Source: an uncultured Bacilli bacterium (lineage in GTDB: Bacteria > Bacillota_I > Bacilli_A > RF39 > UBA660). From it: a stretch of 64,000 nt of DNA. The position numbers were made by a program, and so were the translations under genes. Positions 44,828 through 52,476 of this stretch are shown piece by piece. Under the pieces are notes generated by a model. The model saw nothing but the letters and a program-made list of their open reading frames with translations. It was not told the origin of the DNA and searched no databases. The stretch covers positions 1 through 64,000 of the forward strand of contig CAKOUR010000010.1 of the NCBI GenBank assembly GCA_934120635.1, given 5' to 3'. Each line of letters begins with the position of its first letter. Position 1 is the first letter of the stretch.

Positions 44828-44857
44828 TAAGTATGAACAAAATAAAAAAAGATATAC
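44828..44857 (-). promoter_or_regulatory. Possible sporulation-type promoter upstream of spoIIQ
   Basis: Minus strand GTATATC (44857-44851), 15-base spacer, CATACTTA (44835-44828), close to the sigma-E -10 form CATACANT with an ATA-type -35. No good sigma-A -35 is seen. spoIIQ is sigma-F-dependent in Bacillus, whose -10 is different, so the sigma factor is uncertain. Confidence 0.3.
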
Positions 44858-44870
44858 TTATTTTTAAAAC

Positions 44871-44904
44871 AAAAAAAGAAAAATACTAAAAAAGTACTTT
44901 TTCT
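44871..44904 (-). terminator. spoIID terminator
   Basis: Minus-strand hairpin AGAAAAAGTACT / AGTATTTTTCT (a bulged G) with a T run; ends the rpiB-ywzB-spoIID unit. Confidence 0.6.
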
Positions 44905-44910
44905 AAAAAA

Positions 44911-45828
44911 TTATTTTTTAACCAAAGTCGTCCCCACATAATAATGAGCAAGTATCTCTTGATAAGAATATCCCTTTTTCGCCATTCCTAAAGCTCCATA
45001 TTGACTCATTCCAACACCATGACCATATCCCTTCGTCGAAACCACAACATTACTCCCTACTTGCTCAAGCGAAAAATCACTAGATCGTAAACCAAGTTTA
45101 TAATAAACATCTCTTCCACTAAATAAAGTTCCATTAATTTTTAAAGAAGTAACACGATTACTATTACTCCTATTAACATCTTCAATTTTTAAAACTTTAG
45201 AATAAGAAAGCCCCAATTTCTCATAAAATTCTTGCAAACTAATATCCTTGCTTCCTTGAAACACACTAGAGACTTCTTTATCCCAATTAGATTCAACACT
45301 CTTAAGATATGGCAAACTTTTAGAAAAAAAAGTACCAGAATCTTCCGTATAACCATTACTAGTAGAAAAAAACATTGCATCAATAATTTCTCCATTATAC
45401 TCCAAACACTCCATCGAAGTTTCATTCACAGCTTGCCTTACCTTACTAATATACTGAGAATACTTATCTTTCCACTTCTCTTTTAACTCATTATCATCCA
45501 AATAAACCTGATTACTAACCGTATCAGTAACATCATAATCTCCATTATTTCCAAGTCTTCTCATTACATAACTTCGACTAGCAACACTTTGAGCCTTTAA
45601 TGCTTCTAACTCAAAACTAACCGGCATCTCCCCAGCAACAACCCCAACAACATATTCCTCTAAAGGAACTTTTTCTATATTTCCACTACTTCTCTTTACA
45701 CGAACCAAAATATTAGATAAGTATTTTAACTCTATCTCCTTGTAACTTTTTTCAGGAACGCTCAAAAAATGAACCACAAAAAAAGGAATACTTACAATTA
45801 CTGCTGTGACAATGATTAATCTTTTCAT
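44911..45828 (-). CDS. spoIID: Stage II sporulation protein D (SpoIID), glycan cleavage
   Basis: A 305-residue lytic transglycosylase-type protein, with an N-terminal membrane anchor (5-22). SpoIID motifs are complete: VVGVVAGEMP (catalytic Glu), LKAQSVASRSY, AMFFSTSNGYTED and GYGHGVGMSQYGA. It cuts peptidoglycan during engulfment, with SpoIIM/SpoIIP (not in the window). It is the third gene of the rpiB-ywzB-spoIID unit; ATG follows GCGAGGG. Confidence 0.93.
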   Translation of the reverse strand: MKRLIIVTAVIVSIPFFVVHFLSVPEKSYKEIELKYLSNILVRVKRSSGNIEKVPLEEYVVGVVAGEMPVSFELEALKAQSVASRSYVMRRLGNNGDYDVTDTVSNQVYLDDNELKEKWKDKYSQYISKVRQAVNETSMECLEYNGEIIDAMFFSTSNGYTEDSGTFFSKSLPYLKSVESNWDKEVSSVFQGSKDISLQEFYEKLGLSYSKVLKIEDVNRSNSNRVTSLKINGTLFSGRDVYYKLGLRSSDFSLEQVGSNVVVSTKGYGHGVGMSQYGALGMAKKGYSYQEILAHYYVGTTLVKK

Positions 45829-45840
45829 AAATCCCTCGCT

Positions 45841-46035
45841 TTAACGAAATACTCCTAAAAAATCATTAATAAATTGAACAATATTATAAGATAATGCCAT
45901 AATTAAAAACATATACATTACCCTAGCTTGATAATAATTACTTTGTCCCTTCTTAAATATCCCATTAATATTCACACTATCCATTGCATAAACCACTAAC
46001 GGAATAACAAATAAATATAATAATAATTTAACCAT
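45841..46035 (-). CDS. ywzB: DUF1146 membrane protein (YwzB)
   Basis: A 64-residue protein with two membrane spans (about 3-17, 40-60), typical of DUF1146/YwzB, found near spoIID in Bacilli. It overlaps the rpiB 3' end by 8 bases (shared ATGGTTAA) and precedes spoIID by 12 bases. Function unknown; a tie to F1F0 ATPase neighbourhoods in other species is context only. Confidence 0.8.
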   Translation of the reverse strand: MVKLLLYLFVIPLVVYAMDSVNINGIFKKGQSNYYQARVMYMFLIMALSYNIVQFINDFLGVFR

Positions 46036-46471
46036 TATTTTCTCTATCCTTAATCATCTGATTTCTTCTTACATATTTATCAACATTAGAAAAAGGTGTA
46101 GTTAAAAATTTATCTACCATACTCTTTGCTTGCTCTTCATCAGTATCAGCACTAATCGCAATAACATTAGCATTATTATGACTACGACATAAAACAGCTT
46201 CACTAATATTACTAATCTTAGCACAATAAACACCCTTTACTTTATTTAATGCAATACTCATCCCAATACCAGTTCCACAAATAGCAATTCCAAAATCTAC
46301 CTTCTTCTTAGTAATAGCATCCCCAAGCAAAAAGGCATATTTAGGAAAATCAACAGACTCCATAGTATCAGTACCATAATTTATAACCTCATACCCACTA
46401 TGTTCTAAATATTCAACTAATTCTGTCTTTAAATAAACCCCTCTATGATCACTAGAAATTCCAACTTTCAT
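46028..46471 (-). CDS. rpiB: Ribose-5-phosphate isomerase B
   Basis: A 147-residue RpiB/LacAB-family isomerase converting ribose 5-phosphate and ribulose 5-phosphate. Motifs: GISSDHRGVYLK, DFPKYA, CGTGIGMSIALNK (Cys catalytic base) and CRSHNNANVI. It complements rpe in the pentose phosphate pathway. ATG follows AAGGAAGG. First gene of the unit with ywzB and spoIID. Confidence 0.93.
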   Translation of the reverse strand: MKVGISSDHRGVYLKTELVEYLEHSGYEVINYGTDTMESVDFPKYAFLLGDAITKKKVDFGIAICGTGIGMSIALNKVKGVYCAKISNISEAVLCRSHNNANVIAISADTDEEQAKSMVDKFLTTPFSNVDKYVRRNQMIKDRENNG

Positions 46472-46538
46472 GATAAAACCTTCCTTTCTTATTATTCAAA
46501 TTATAACACATCTTCATAATATCAACAATAAAGTTAAC

Positions 46539-46569
46539 AAAAAAAAAAGAAACCATTATTTAGTTTCTT
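46539..46569 (-). terminator. rpmE terminator
   Basis: Minus-strand hairpin AAGAAAC / GGTTTCTT around a ~9-base loop that includes the rpmE stop codon, then a run of ten T. Confidence 0.75.
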
Positions 46570-46768
46570 GAGTAAATCCATATTTCTTATTAAACTTCTC
46601 TACTTGTCCTTTCTTACTAGTTAAGTTTTGTTTACCAGTATAAAAAGGATGACACATAGAACATACTTCAACATGAATCTTATCTTTAGTAGACATAGTC
46701 TTAAAAGTATTCCCACAAGCACAAGTAACAGTTGCTTCTACATAATTTGGATGAATATTTTTTTTCAT
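46556..46768 (-). CDS. rpmE: Ribosomal protein bL31
   Basis: A 70-residue 50S protein with zinc-type cysteines: CACGNTF near residue 16-22 and [14 protein letters not shown], so the C+ (zinc-containing) form of L31. ATG after AAGGGAGAG. It is monocistronic between a strong promoter and its own terminator. Confidence 0.92.
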   Translation of the reverse strand: MKKNIHPNYVEATVTCACGNTFKTMSTKDKIHVEVCSMCHPFYTGKQNLTSKKGQVEKFNKKYGFTQETK

Positions 46769-46789
46769 ATTTTTTTCTCTCCCTTCGCC

Positions 46790-46803
46790 ATGACAAAAGT
46801 CAT
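46790..46803. repeat. Inverted repeat in the rpmE leader
   Basis: ATGAC-AAAA-GTCAT, a perfect 5-bp palindrome with a 4-base centre, 22 bases before the rpmE ATG and inside the transcribed leader. It may be a hairpin or operator that controls bL31 output. Confidence 0.4.
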
Positions 46804-46826
46804 AGATAATATAAAATACGCTCTAT

Positions 46827-46855
46827 ATTATATCAATAAAAAAACGATTTGACAA
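46827..46855 (-). promoter_or_regulatory. rpmE promoter
   Basis: Minus strand TTGTCA (46855-46850), 17-base spacer, TATAAT (46832-46827). Confidence 0.85.
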
Positions 46856-46896
46856 CTCTTTTTTAATAACTTTTAAAACAAAAATAATACAACAAC

Positions 46897-46925
46897 TTGC
46901 TTTATTATAACAATATTGTTATAAT
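46897..46925 (+). promoter_or_regulatory. Promoter with 22-bp palindromic operator
   Basis: TTGCTT (46897-46902), 17-base spacer, TATAAT (46920-46925). The stretch 46904-46925 is a perfect 22-bp inverted repeat (ATTATAACAAT / ATTGTTATAAT) covering the spacer and -10 box, as expected for a repressor site. It drives the TasA-like gene. Confidence 0.7.
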
Positions 46926-46950
46926 GATACTAGAATATGGAGGAATACAA

Positions 46951-47760
46951 ATGAGTGAAACAAATGTAGAGAATAATCAATCAAATGATTCCAAAAAAAT
47001 TATAACCTTAATTATATTAATCCTAACAATCATGGTTTGTACAACAAGTGCAACATATGCTTACTTTGCAATAGGTGCTAAAAATACTACCACAGTTACT
47101 GGTAAAGCAGCTACTGCTAGTTTATCATTAACAGTTAACAAAATACTTCCAACAGCAGCAAATACAGGTGTAATAGTTCCACAATATAGTTATAACGGAA
47201 CAAGTGCAACGTATTCTTCAACAAATGACATTTTAATGAAAGCTGTTAATAATACAACTCCAGGAAAATGTGTAGATGGCAACAAAAATATCATTTGCCA
47301 AGTTTATACAATTCAGATTACTAATAACAGTACTGCAACAGCCTCTATTAGAGGAACATTTTCGTTAACAGGAGGAACCTTCAACAACTTAAAATGGTAT
47401 ATACTCGCTCAAGGAGCAAGTACTGTACCTTCTGATGCTGCTACCAAAAAATATACAAATATCAACTCTTCAGGAACACTAAACCAAAGAAACGGTAGCA
47501 CTACAAGATATATTTATGGATACGCAAAAAGTAACACTGCCTTAACCAATAGTGCTCATGGTTTTGATTCTAGTACTTTAGGAACAATTACTCTAACAAG
47601 TGGAGCATCTTATTATTACACAATTATAATTTGGATCGAAGAAACTGATTCAGATCAAAGTGCTACCAATACAGGAACTTTTACAGGAACTATCGAGTTT
47701 TATGCTGTTAACAATTCAGGAAACAAAATTAATGGTATAACATCAACTATAACTAGTTAA
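46951..47760 (+). CDS. TasA/camelysin-like secreted protein
   Basis: A 269-residue protein: a short Asn/Ser-rich cytoplasmic start, one hydrophobic segment (17-36), then the TasA/SipW-type sequence CTTSATYAYFAIGA and a Thr/Ala/Gly-rich beta domain that contains one possible Cys pair (GKCVDGNKNIICQ). This resembles biofilm fibre proteins released by SipW peptidase. No SipW gene is in the window. The Met at 46951 follows GGAGG; 18 upstream in-frame codons are ignored. Confidence 0.7.
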   Translation: MSETNVENNQSNDSKKIITLIILILTIMVCTTSATYAYFAIGAKNTTTVTGKAATASLSLTVNKILPTAANTGVIVPQYSYNGTSATYSSTNDILMKAVNNTTPGKCVDGNKNIICQVYTIQITNNSTATASIRGTFSLTGGTFNNLKWYILAQGASTVPSDAATKKYTNINSSGTLNQRNGSTTRYIYGYAKSNTALTNSAHGFDSSTLGTITLTSGASYYYTIIIWIEETDSDQSATNTGTFTGTIEFYAVNNSGNKINGITSTITS

Positions 47761-47762
47761 TA

Positions 47763-47818
47763 AAAATACTTATTTAAAGATATCTTTATATAAAACTTAT
47801 CTTATAAATAAGTATTTT
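47763..47818. terminator. Bidirectional terminator between TasA-like and traG
   Basis: Stem AATACTTATTTA / TAAATAAGTATT with a ~28-base loop and T or A runs on both sides; it serves the plus-strand TasA-like gene and the convergent TraG gene. Confidence 0.75.
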
Positions 47819-47847
47819 TTATTAAAAAAAGAACCAAACAAATGGCT

Positions 47848-50007
47848 CTAATCATCAGAAAAGAAATCATTAAAGAAGTCATCACTATAAGTTCCTTCTT
47901 CATACAAATCTTTATCTTTTTTATCATCTATTTCAGCATCAATTATCTTTTGTTCTTTTCTCTTACTCTCTTCCTGTTCTCTTCTCTCTTCTTCCTCTAA
48001 TTCAGCAATCTTAGCATCAATCTTTTTTACTAAATCATCAACATTAAAACTAGATTCTTCACTACTACTAGAATTAGAATTATTTCCAAGAATAGAATTT
48101 AAACTCTCTTCTCCAAAAGGATTTTTAGGAAGTGAACTACTAGAAGGTGCACCTAACCCACTAAACGGATTTCCTCCTCCACCCATTCCAGAAAACGGAT
48201 TAGGAGAAGCAAAAGGATTAGACATTCCTCCAAATGGATTTCCTCCTCCCATAGGAGAAGAATCAGAACCATTCATCATCGCTTCCATTTTTTCTTTTTT
48301 CTTAGCTTTAACAAAATCTCTAATATCAAATAATTGAACTTCTTTCTTTTCTCTTACTGGATAAGTAGCTTTGCCATAACTTTCTCCCCAAGCATTCTCT
48401 TTATTCATTTTCCAATCAGGAGTCATTTTTGTTTTAAAAGGCATCATACGAAGTCTCAACCAAATTACCTGATTTTGAGGCATTCTTTGCAAATCACTTA
48501 CCGTTACAAGTGGTGTCGAAGAAGTCTTTTCCTTTTCCTTAGACTTCACTTCACCACACATCTTACTCAATTCCTCTAAAGCTTGCAACTCACTACTAAT
48601 CAAATACAAAATATTACAGTTACCTTTAATTGTTTCAGCATCTTCTTTTCCATATACTTTAGTCAATTGAGCAAAGTTCTGAACAATAAAAGTAAAACGA
48701 ATATGTCTAGAACGAGCCGCAGTTACCATCGTTGTTACATCTTTAAGTGGAGGCATATTCGCAAACTCATCCAAAATAAAATTAGTTCTAAAAGGTAAAT
48801 GTCCACCAGATTCTTGAGCAACATCAATCAAAGTTTCATAACATTGTTTAATAAATATAGTCGCCAAAGGATGTAAAGTTTTCTTTTCATCCTGAACAAT
48901 CATAAATACAGCAGTCTTCTGACGTCCAATATCTTTCATATCAAAATCACTATAAGATAACATCTCAGATAAATTATCACGTGAAGAAAATAATTTTACT
49001 TTTTGCTTAAAAGTAGATAACACACCACCCTTTGTTTCCTCAGGAGCATAAACAGTACCAGAAGCATTAACATAAGCAGGTCTAGCAGGATCTTTCATAT
49101 TAAAATACTCTTTAATATAATTATTATTAGGACCTCCAAATCTTTCTTCACCTAAATTAGACATCAAATTCATACTATTTAAATTAACTTGTTCCTTAGT
49201 AGCATCCTCAAATAAACCCAAAGCAAGTCCAGAAAAATAATCAGCACCTGATTTTTCCCAAAAAGGATCTCCAGTATTTTTCTCATCATACAAAATATTC
49301 AAAGCTAAATCATCTAAAAGTTCAACAGACTTATCCATATTTCCCTCTTGATACAAATCATAAGGAAGTGTCATAGGATTCCAAGCATTACCTTTTTGAG
49401 GATCACGAAAGTTTAATACAATAATATTGTATCCTTTCTTACGTAACATCTCTCCAGTATTCTCAAACAATTCTCCTTTAGGATCAGTTAAAACCATTGA
49501 CTCTCCAGCCTTAGCTAAAACTTTTATCATAGGAAATACCACATTCTGTGTTTTACCAGAACCAGTAGCACCAATAATCAAATTATGTGCTTCACCATCA
49601 TCAACCCACATCTTCTTTCCATCATTAATAACAACAATCCCTGCATGTTCAGAAGTAGAAGCAGCAGGATCAACTTCATACAAAGTTTCCTTCATCTCTT
49701 TTTCTTTACACCATCTAGAATAACCTTTATCTTTCTTTTCAGTAGTAAAACCTACTCCCTTTTCTCTATCAAAAAAGTAAGAACTAACAGAAAAGAAAAC
49801 CCCTGCTAAGACTAAAAGGAATAAACATAAAGTCGTAGGTAAATATTTAAGAGTAAACGCCTCAAAAGGAATAATTCCATAAAGAGTACCTTGTGTTGCT
49901 AAAGAATATGCATTCAAAACAGCAATAGCACAAAAATATAACAACAAAAAACAAAAACCTACAAATATCTTAACATCTTTAGCATCTGCCCTAAACTTAA
50001 ATTTCAT
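47848..50007 (-). CDS. VirD4/TraG-type coupling ATPase, orphan
   Basis: About 719 residues. Two N-terminal membrane spans (about 9-30, 50-75), then a VirD4 ATPase: Walker A GATGSGKTQNV, LTDPKGEL, Walker B FILDEFANMPP, and ARSRHIRFTFIVQNF. The C-terminal ~130 residues are Gly/Asn/Pro/Phe-rich (NPFGG-type repeats) then acidic. Such ATPases hand DNA-protein substrates to a type IV secretion channel. No relaxase, mating-pair or transfer gene lies beside it. Start at the Met 7 bases after GGAGGG. Confidence 0.85.
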   Translation of the reverse strand: MKFKFRADAKDVKIFVGFCFLLLYFCAIAVLNAYSLATQGTLYGIIPFEAFTLKYLPTTLCLFLLVLAGVFFSVSSYFFDREKGVGFTTEKKDKGYSRWCKEKEMKETLYEVDPAASTSEHAGIVVINDGKKMWVDDGEAHNLIIGATGSGKTQNVVFPMIKVLAKAGESMVLTDPKGELFENTGEMLRKKGYNIIVLNFRDPQKGNAWNPMTLPYDLYQEGNMDKSVELLDDLALNILYDEKNTGDPFWEKSGADYFSGLALGLFEDATKEQVNLNSMNLMSNLGEERFGGPNNNYIKEYFNMKDPARPAYVNASGTVYAPEETKGGVLSTFKQKVKLFSSRDNLSEMLSYSDFDMKDIGRQKTAVFMIVQDEKKTLHPLATIFIKQCYETLIDVAQESGGHLPFRTNFILDEFANMPPLKDVTTMVTAARSRHIRFTFIVQNFAQLTKVYGKEDAETIKGNCNILYLISSELQALEELSKMCGEVKSKEKEKTSSTPLVTVSDLQRMPQNQVIWLRLRMMPFKTKMTPDWKMNKENAWGESYGKATYPVREKKEVQLFDIRDFVKAKKKEKMEAMMNGSDSSPMGGGNPFGGMSNPFASPNPFSGMGGGGNPFSGLGAPSSSSLPKNPFGEESLNSILGNNSNSSSSEESSFNVDDLVKKIDAKIAELEEEERREQEESKRKEQKIIDAEIDDKKDKDLYEEGTYSDDFFNDFFSDD

Positions 50008-50033
50008 ATGTTTTCCCTCCATAAACAACATTA

Positions 50034-50062
50034 ATTATAGCATATATAAGAAAAACTAGCAA
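50034..50062 (-). promoter_or_regulatory. traG promoter
   Basis: Minus strand TTGCTA (50062-50057), 17-base spacer, TATAAT (50039-50034) with extended TGC. Confidence 0.8.
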
Positions 50063-50135
50063 TTATATTTCTACCATTTTTGTTAATTATAAGTTATAAT
50101 TTTCAACTTTTTCCCTAACAATATTAATTTAAGGT

Positions 50136-50164
50136 TGTAATACATATTGTTTTTTGCTATGATA
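50136..50164 (+). promoter_or_regulatory. prsA promoter
   Basis: TTGTAA (50136-50141), 17-base spacer, TATGAT (50159-50164), about 29 bases before the ATG. Confidence 0.75.
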
Positions 50165-50192
50165 GTAATGTACTTTTAAAGGAGGAATAAAG

Positions 50193-51560
50193 ATGAGTAA
50201 AGAAAAAGACGAAAAGAAAACAACCTCATCAAAGTCTAACACAAAATCAAAAACAAAAGACAAAGAGGAAAACTTAAAGAAAAACAACACTAAAAACAGT
50301 ACTACTAAAGATCAAAAAGCCAAAAAGAAAAGCGAAGAAAAAGAAGAAAAAAAAGTAACACCTTCTAAGGAAATAATAGAAGAAGAATTTGATGAAGACT
50401 TAGAAGATATGGAAGAATCAGAAGAAGTTGAAGTTAAAGAAACAAAAAAAGAAGAAAAAAAGAAACCAGAAGAAATAAGAGCAAAAGTTGAAAAAGTTGA
50501 AAAAATTGCTAAAGAAAAAAAGAAAAAAATAAATACTTCTAAAAATAATTCTAGCAAATTAACAGAAATAGCAGTATTATTTGAAAAAAATCATGTTGCA
50601 ATTTATTCATTCATCGCAGGATTACTAATAACAACTTTAGTTGCCTTCATTATATGGCCTGATAGAATTGCCACTCTAAAAGATGGAACACAACCAGTAG
50701 TTAAAATTAATAAAAAAACTTATACAGCAAATGATTTATATGAAGACATGAAAAGTTATTACTCTGTTAGCCTACTTCTAGACAAAATTGATAATGACTT
50801 ACTTACAAAAATGTATCCAGAAAATGATAAAATGACAAGTGAAGTAAAATCAAATGCTGAATATTATTTCAATACATATAAACAATATTATAATTATACT
50901 CAAGAACAATTTTTAGAAAAGAATGGTTTTTCTAGTTATGATGCTTTCTTAGATTATTTAAGACTTGATTATAGAAGAAATAAATATTTAGAAGACTATA
51001 TCAAGAAAAACTTGAGTGACGATGAAATCAAAAAATACTATGATGAAAAAGTATTCGGAGATATCAATACACAACATATCTTAGTAGAAGTAAAATCTGA
51101 TAGCGATAAGGATAATAGTAAAAAATTAAGTGATGCAGATGCTAAAAAATTAGCAGAAGAAATCATTACAAAATTAAACGATGGAACAAGTTGGGAACAA
51201 ATTCAAAAAGATTATAAAGATAAAGTTACTTATGAAGATTTATCTTACCAATCATGGGATGCTTCTTTAGAAGAATCATTCATGACTGCTTTAAAGAAAA
51301 TGGATAATAACTCTTATTCAGAAGAGCCAGTAAAAACATCCTATGGATATCATGTTATTCATCGATTAGATCAAAAGAAAAAACCAACTCTAAAAAAATC
51401 TAAAGATAAAATTATTTCTAATTTAATATCAGATAAAAAATCAGCTGATTCTAACCTATTATATAAATCTCTAATCTCTTTAAGAAAAGAAAAAAATATC
51501 AACTTTAGTGATACTGACATGAAATCTAAATATGAAAGCTATTGTAAAAAATATAAATAG
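50193..51560 (+). CDS. prsA: PrsA-like parvulin foldase with cytoplasmic tail
   Basis: A 455-residue protein. The first ~125 residues are highly charged (Lys/Glu) and disordered, then one membrane span (about 133-154), then a SurA-type helical region and a parvulin PPIase domain (TQHILVEVKS... SYGYHVIHRL) that folds exported proteins outside the membrane. Classic PrsA is a lipoprotein with no such tail. ATG after AAAGGAGG; own promoter and terminator; divergent from traG. Confidence 0.85.
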   Translation: MSKEKDEKKTTSSKSNTKSKTKDKEENLKKNNTKNSTTKDQKAKKKSEEKEEKKVTPSKEIIEEEFDEDLEDMEESEEVEVKETKKEEKKKPEEIRAKVEKVEKIAKEKKKKINTSKNNSSKLTEIAVLFEKNHVAIYSFIAGLLITTLVAFIIWPDRIATLKDGTQPVVKINKKTYTANDLYEDMKSYYSVSLLLDKIDNDLLTKMYPENDKMTSEVKSNAEYYFNTYKQYYNYTQEQFLEKNGFSSYDAFLDYLRLDYRRNKYLEDYIKKNLSDDEIKKYYDEKVFGDINTQHILVEVKSDSDKDNSKKLSDADAKKLAEEIITKLNDGTSWEQIQKDYKDKVTYEDLSYQSWDASLEESFMTALKKMDNNSYSEEPVKTSYGYHVIHRLDQKKKPTLKKSKDKIISNLISDKKSADSNLLYKSLISLRKEKNINFSDTDMKSKYESYCKKYK

Positions 51561-51572
51561 TTTTACGTAAAT

Positions 51573-51602
51573 AAAAATCTTTCCAAACGGAAAGATTTTT
51601 AT
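51573..51602 (+). terminator. prsA terminator
   Basis: Hairpin AAAAATCTTTCC / GGAAAGATTTTT with a 4-base loop, 12 bases after the prsA stop. Confidence 0.9.
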
Positions 51603-51624
51603 TATTATAACTAAACAATAACAC

Positions 51625-51653
51625 TTGCTATATCATCATACTTATCATATAAT
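51625..51653 (+). promoter_or_regulatory. murI promoter
   Basis: TTGCTA (51625-51630), 17-base spacer, TATAAT (51648-51653). Confidence 0.8.
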
Positions 51654-51685
51654 TATAACATACTCATTTTTAGAAGGTGTTAATC

Positions 51686-52423
51686 ATGAATAATAATCCA
51701 ATATGTTTTTTTGACTCAGGAATTGGTGGTTCTACAATATTAAAAGAAGTAATAAAAAAATTACCAAATGAAAATTATATATACCTATCAGATAGTAATA
51801 ATAACCCCTATGGCAATAAAACAAAAGAAGAATTATTTAAAATTGTAAATAATAATATTAAAACTCTTTTAAAATATAAACCAAAATTAATAATATGTGC
51901 CTGTAATACCGCAACTACAACTGTATTAGATGATATTAGGAAAAAATATAAAGATATAACTTTTATTGGTACAGAACCAGCTATCAAAATAGTACATGAC
52001 AAATATAAAAATAAAAAAACTATTATTTTAACAACTAAAGGTACCGCTCAAAGTGAAAGATTTAAAAAACTATTCAATAGATATAAAACAACTGATTGTA
52101 CTTTAGTAGAAGCTCCAATGCTAGCAAGTTTAATAGAAACTGGAAAAAATCCTTATCCATATTTAAAAGAACTATTAAAAAATTACACAAAAGTAGAAGT
52201 TGTTGTCTTAGGTTGTACACACTTTCCACTAGCAAAAAAAGAAATAGAAAAAGTATTAAGAAAAGTATTATTTATAGATGGACATAGTGCTATAGCCAAT
52301 AAAATCTATAACTCATTAAAAGATAATAATCTATTATCACTAAATAATGTAGGAAATCTACATATCATAGCACCAAATCAAAATATAAAAAACAAAATTA
52401 TAGAAATAATAAAAGAAAATTAA
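51686..52423 (+). CDS. murI: Glutamate racemase
   Basis: A 245-residue racemase that makes D-glutamate for peptidoglycan. DSGIGGST at the start, ACNTATTT (first catalytic Cys) and GCTHFPL (second) are present. The Met at 51686 is taken; a GTG three codons earlier is part of the AGAAGGTG ribosome site. Convergent with nrnA across a long shared terminator. Confidence 0.93.
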   Translation: MNNNPICFFDSGIGGSTILKEVIKKLPNENYIYLSDSNNNPYGNKTKEELFKIVNNNIKTLLKYKPKLIICACNTATTTVLDDIRKKYKDITFIGTEPAIKIVHDKYKNKKTIILTTKGTAQSERFKKLFNRYKTTDCTLVEAPMLASLIETGKNPYPYLKELLKNYTKVEVVVLGCTHFPLAKKEIEKVLRKVLFIDGHSAIANKIYNSLKDNNLLSLNNVGNLHIIAPNQNIKNKIIEIIKEN

Positions 52424-52476
52424 AAATACTTAAATAGATTTATCACTAAAACAAGACAAATCTATTTAAGTATTTT
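52423..52476. terminator. Long bidirectional terminator between murI and nrnA
   Basis: A perfect 19-bp stem (AAAATACTTAAATAGATTT and its complement) with a 16-base loop. It lies between the two convergent stop codons and is the clearest example of the AAATACTTA stem in the window. Confidence 0.9.

Noticed and set aside
50312..50557. An 81-codon minus-strand ORF inside prsA
   Set aside because: It is the reverse of the Lys/Glu-rich tail and gives low-complexity Ser/Phe.
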